The notes beneath the pieces are model-generated. The model saw nothing but the letters and a program-made list of their open reading frames with translations, did not search any database and had not been told where the DNA came from. A program made the translations under genes and the position numbers. Shown here in pieces: positions 60,152 through 62,931 of a DNA stretch of 62,931 nucleotides. Positions within the stretch are counted from its first letter, which is position 1. Every line of letters begins with the position of its first letter. Source of the DNA: Leptospira ainazelensis (GTDB taxonomy: Bacteria; Spirochaetota; Leptospiria; Leptospirales; Leptospiraceae); the NCBI RefSeq assembly GCF_016918785.1, contig NZ_JAFFPT010000079.1, positions 497,501 through 560,431 of the forward strand. Direction: 5' to 3'.

Positions 60152-62596
60152 ATGCATAAAAAAACAATTCTGTCCGTCTCTCTTTTCTTCATTTTCCTCT
60201 TCTCTTGGGGAGTTCCCGCACAACCTCAGGAAAACACGGAAAAGCAACCCTCTCCCACTCCAAACCCGGAAGAAATAGAAAAAGAAAAATGGTCCAAAGG
60301 AACCATTTCGGTCATCGGAAAAAAGAAAAACGATCTCAAACGAATTCCAGGCTCCGCGACGATCATCGAGAAAGAATACCTCGAACAAACCCGTCCGGTC
60401 GATTCGATGGAAGTCCTTCGAAGAGTTCCCGGCGCCTCGATTCGATATCAAGATACCGGCTTGATCTTGAACGTAGGCTTTCGAGGAGTGAACAGCGATC
60501 TAGGAAGAAAGGTTCTCATTCTTGAAGACGGAATTTTCACATCCCTCAACCCATATTCCGCACCGGAACAATATTATACGCCTAACATCGATCGTATGGA
60601 AAGAATCGAAGTGGTAAAAGGATCCGGAGCGATTCTTTTCGGACCTTCTACCATCGGCGGAGTCATCAACTTTATCACAAAACGCCCCCCGAAAGAACCG
60701 GTCCTTTCCGTTTCTATGCAAGGAGGATCTTACGGATTCTTCTCTTCTCAAGTTTCTTACGGCGGGACCTTTGGAAATACCGGAATCGATATTTCCATTC
60801 TTAGAAAACAAGGAAACGGATTCCGTGAACACCAAGACTTCAGACTCCATGAGGTTTCTTTTAAGTCGGTGACCGATCTGAACGAAAAACACGCGTTCAC
60901 CACAAAATTCTTAGGAACCGTTCAAGACGCGAATATGACCTATCTCGGTCTTACAACGGCTCAACTCTGGAACAATTCTTCTTCCAATTTCGCGGAACAG
61001 GACAATCGCAAACTTCAAAGATATTCCGGCGATCTCGGTCACGAATGGAAAATCACCGATAGCTCCAAACTCGTTACGAAAGTTTATGCTGCCTATACTG
61101 AAAGAAATTGGTCTAGACAGAATTACGCTCGCAATACCGGTTCTTATTACAACGTAATTCCGAACAATACGATTAAAGCCTTCGATACCGAGCCTTTCGT
61201 AAATCGTACCGGTGATACGGTCTATATGCTGGACGGGGTCGGACATCGAAACAGAACTTATCGTTTTGTCGGCGCAGAATCCAGATATCAACTGGACTAT
61301 CAGTTTTTCGGCGTCAAAAACCAACTCGATGCGGGGCTTCGTTATCACTACGAGACGGCGGATATAAAATTCCTGGATGGTCCGTCTACTCCCGATTATG
61401 CAACCTTTGGAAACGGACTGGGAAGCCCCGCTACCGGGGCCGTCTCTTCGGAATATTCCCTCGCAAAATCCGGACAACTCCGAGACCACGAGGTCAACAA
61501 TACAAAATCGGTCGCAGGTTTTGCTCAGAATAGTTTTAAATTCTACGATAAATTCTCAGTGATTCCCGGTGTTCGATATGAAACCTTCACTCAAAACCGG
61601 ACGATTCTCCGTCAACAAGCGATAGACCCAGTCACAAACCAAGCGGATCCGAATTCTCCACCTCAAGAAGTCGACAAAGGAAGTAGAAACGTCTACCACG
61701 TCCTCATTCCCGGCCTTGGTCTTACTTACGATATTCGAAAGGATCTTACCTGGTTTGCCGGCGCCCACAAGGGTTTTTCTCCTCCTCGTTATCAGGATGC
61801 GCTTAACAATTCCGGAATCATAAATAAAATAGATCCTGAATATTCCTACAATTACGAAACCGGAATTCGCGGAGATATTACAAATTACTTAAATGCACAA
61901 GTGACCTATTTTGATTTGAATTATATCAATCAAATCATCATCACTTCTTCCACATCCGGAAATGACTCCGCGACTTCCGCCAAAAACGGAGGAAGGACTT
62001 ATAGCCGAGGATTGGAAACCAACGTTACATTCGACCCTGCAAAACTTTTCGACGCGTCTTTTAAACTTCCGATCGAATTCATCTACACGAGAGCGGACGC
62101 AAAGATGAATCAGTATTCTATCGACACTTCCAAAGTCACCGCAAACCAATCGTTTCTGGACTTCATAGTCACTCAAAAAGATAAAAACGGAAATTATGTT
62201 CCCTACGTTTCCAGAGACACTGCCACGGTTTCTTTGGGTTACATCCACCCGAAAGGTTTTTATGCGAGAGCGGAATATCAGTATTTCTCGGCCCAATTCC
62301 ACGACGATACGAATACAAGAACTGCTTATTGGGCCGATTCCATCACCGATCCTTTAGGGAAAAAAGTATTACAATATTTGAATATCTCTTCGGACAGTTC
62401 CGGGGAAACCGGGGTGATCCCGGCTTACGCGCTTGTAAACGCATCTTTGGGATATAAGGATCCGATCAAACGTTGGAGCGTTTTTGTAAACGGTAAAAAC
62501 CTCGGGGACGTTCGTTATATTTCCGGGCGCATCCCGGAAGGGATTCAAGTAGGACCTTTTCGCCAGATCAATGTCGGAGTTACCTTTGAACTCTGA
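60152..62596 (+). CDS. TonB-dependent outer-membrane receptor
   Basis: The 814-residue protein has a signal peptide (FFIFLFSWGVPAQ), a linker with Pro/Glu-rich repeats, a plug domain (about 55-180) with GSATIIEKEYLEQTRPVDSMEVLRRVPG, GVNSDLGRKVLILEDG and VKGSGAILFGPSTIGGVINFITK, and a 22-strand barrel ending GPFRQINVGVTFEL. The final aromatic/Leu pattern is a barrel-export signal. Ligand (siderophore, haem or citrate-iron) is not visible; the Fur-type box at its promoter supports iron. The start ATG has a poor Shine-Dalgarno sequence. Confidence 0.95.
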   Translation: MHKKTILSVSLFFIFLFSWGVPAQPQENTEKQPSPTPNPEEIEKEKWSKGTISVIGKKKNDLKRIPGSATIIEKEYLEQTRPVDSMEVLRRVPGASIRYQDTGLILNVGFRGVNSDLGRKVLILEDGIFTSLNPYSAPEQYYTPNIDRMERIEVVKGSGAILFGPSTIGGVINFITKRPPKEPVLSVSMQGGSYGFFSSQVSYGGTFGNTGIDISILRKQGNGFREHQDFRLHEVSFKSVTDLNEKHAFTTKFLGTVQDANMTYLGLTTAQLWNNSSSNFAEQDNRKLQRYSGDLGHEWKITDSSKLVTKVYAAYTERNWSRQNYARNTGSYYNVIPNNTIKAFDTEPFVNRTGDTVYMLDGVGHRNRTYRFVGAESRYQLDYQFFGVKNQLDAGLRYHYETADIKFLDGPSTPDYATFGNGLGSPATGAVSSEYSLAKSGQLRDHEVNNTKSVAGFAQNSFKFYDKFSVIPGVRYETFTQNRTILRQQAIDPVTNQADPNSPPQEVDKGSRNVYHVLIPGLGLTYDIRKDLTWFAGAHKGFSPPRYQDALNNSGIINKIDPEYSYNYETGIRGDITNYLNAQVTYFDLNYINQIIITSSTSGNDSATSAKNGGRTYSRGLETNVTFDPAKLFDASFKLPIEFIYTRADAKMNQYSIDTSKVTANQSFLDFIVTQKDKNGNYVPYVSRDTATVSLGYIHPKGFYARAEYQYFSAQFHDDTNTRTAYWADSITDPLGKKVLQYLNISSDSSGETGVIPAYALVNASLGYKDPIKRWSVFVNGKNLGDVRYISGRIPEGIQVGPFRQINVGVTFEL

Positions 62597-62647
62597 GAAT
62601 TTAAGAATGGACCTTTTTTCAGACAAAACCTTTGCAGAGAAGATTTT

Positions 62648-62760
62648 GGGTGTGAGTTCCTACTTTTTACCGGGAAATCACCCTTTTCTGACGGGGTTCC
62701 GGACCGAAAAACGCGGGAACTCCCCAGTTTACGGACTTTTTCGCGGGAGTTCCCGCAAAT
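62648..62760. repeat. Three dispersed-repeat copies after the receptor gene
   Basis: GTGTGAGTTCCTACTTTTTA (62649-62668) is inverted. ACGCGGGAACTCCCCAGT is at 62711-62728. GCGGGAGTTCCCGC at 62743-62756 is a fully palindromic fusion of both orientations. No gene here. Confidence 0.6.
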
Positions 62761-62803
62761 TCGCCCACCAAAAAGAATTTCGATTGACCAAAATTATGAT
62801 TTT

Positions 62804-62886
<83 letters not shown>

Positions 62887-62909
62887 CAAAGACATTCAGG
62901 AAAAAATAC

Positions 62910-62931
62910 ATGGACCTAAAAAAATCACCTC
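62910..62931 (+). CDS. Start of a gene cut by the right edge
   Basis: The ATG at 62910 is preceded by AGGA 8-12 bases upstream and reads MDLKKSP before the window ends. It is behind a Fur-type box, so it may be iron-regulated. Too short for more. Confidence 0.45.

Overview
The window looks like chromosomal DNA of a spirochaete, most likely Leptospira. Clues are a DUF1564 protein (a family I know from Leptospira), many small lipoproteins with spirochaete-type lipoboxes, spirochaetal FliD and MotA, an estimated mid-40s G+C by eye, and intergenic DNA rich in poly-T/poly-A and in a short dispersed palindrome-like repeat. The species cannot be fixed by eye; a higher-GC member of the pathogen-related clade fits. 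I saw no rRNA, tRNA, IS element, CRISPR array or prophage. Layout: 1-9.1 kb holds a truncated lipocalin/CrtC-like gene, a lipoprotein hydrolase divergent from a TetR gene, a TRIC-type channel, a HAD hydrolase, a DJ-1/PfpI protein, an aldo/keto reductase-TetR operon behind a perfect 19-bp inverted-repeat operator, and a beta-lactamase-like lipoprotein. 9.5-11 kb has two adjacent lipoproteins sharing an identical six-cysteine spacing, then CutA. 11-17.4 kb is a minus-strand run: pseudo-amidohydrolase, S1-domain protein, TrmL, GHKL ATPase, UvrB, rhomboid protease. 17.4-18.8 kb is a plus-strand GHKL ATPase and LPS-type glycosyltransferase. 19-20 kb is an AT-rich insert with a DUF6338 membrane protein, a 50-residue partner and nested inverted repeats. 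20.7-22.8 kb is aroE-folC. 22.8-31.3 kb is mostly minus strand: DUF1564, PEGA protein, OppC/OppB-type permeases, PtsN, a reduced RnfD/RnfC-like pair with a small cysteine protein, and a cellulose-synthase-like glycosyltransferase. 31.3-35 kb is accessory: a repeat cluster, MotA, a DUF4160-DUF2442 toxin-antitoxin-like pair followed by an attC-like fold, and an unknown gene. 35.3-43 kb has an amino-acid permease, an operon of ManA, DnaJ-like and HNH genes, a STAS protein, RibF and a globin-fold protein whose proximal histidine position is cysteine. 44-50.8 kb has two tandem 7TM-SpoIIE phosphatases facing fliD and its partner. 50.9-62.9 kb has an aquaglyceroporin, a frameshifted GyrI-like gene, Rrf2, then ppk1, an FAD oxidase, a GNAT-nitrilase fusion and two membrane proteins, a 4-copy 52-bp tandem array, and a TonB-dependent receptor with a Fur-type box. 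The right edge has a second Fur box and a terminator-like leader before a cut-off gene. Working together: the aldo/keto reductase-TetR pair is probably self-repressed; the TonB receptor and the right-edge gene probably form an iron-repressed uptake locus; the STAS protein, two GHKL ATPases and two SpoIIE phosphatases are the parts list of partner-switching signalling, though not in one operon. The strongest candidates for undescribed biology are the ~33-copy dispersed GGGAACTCCC-like element, the twin six-cysteine lipoproteins, the Cys-proximal globin and the reduced RnfCD module.
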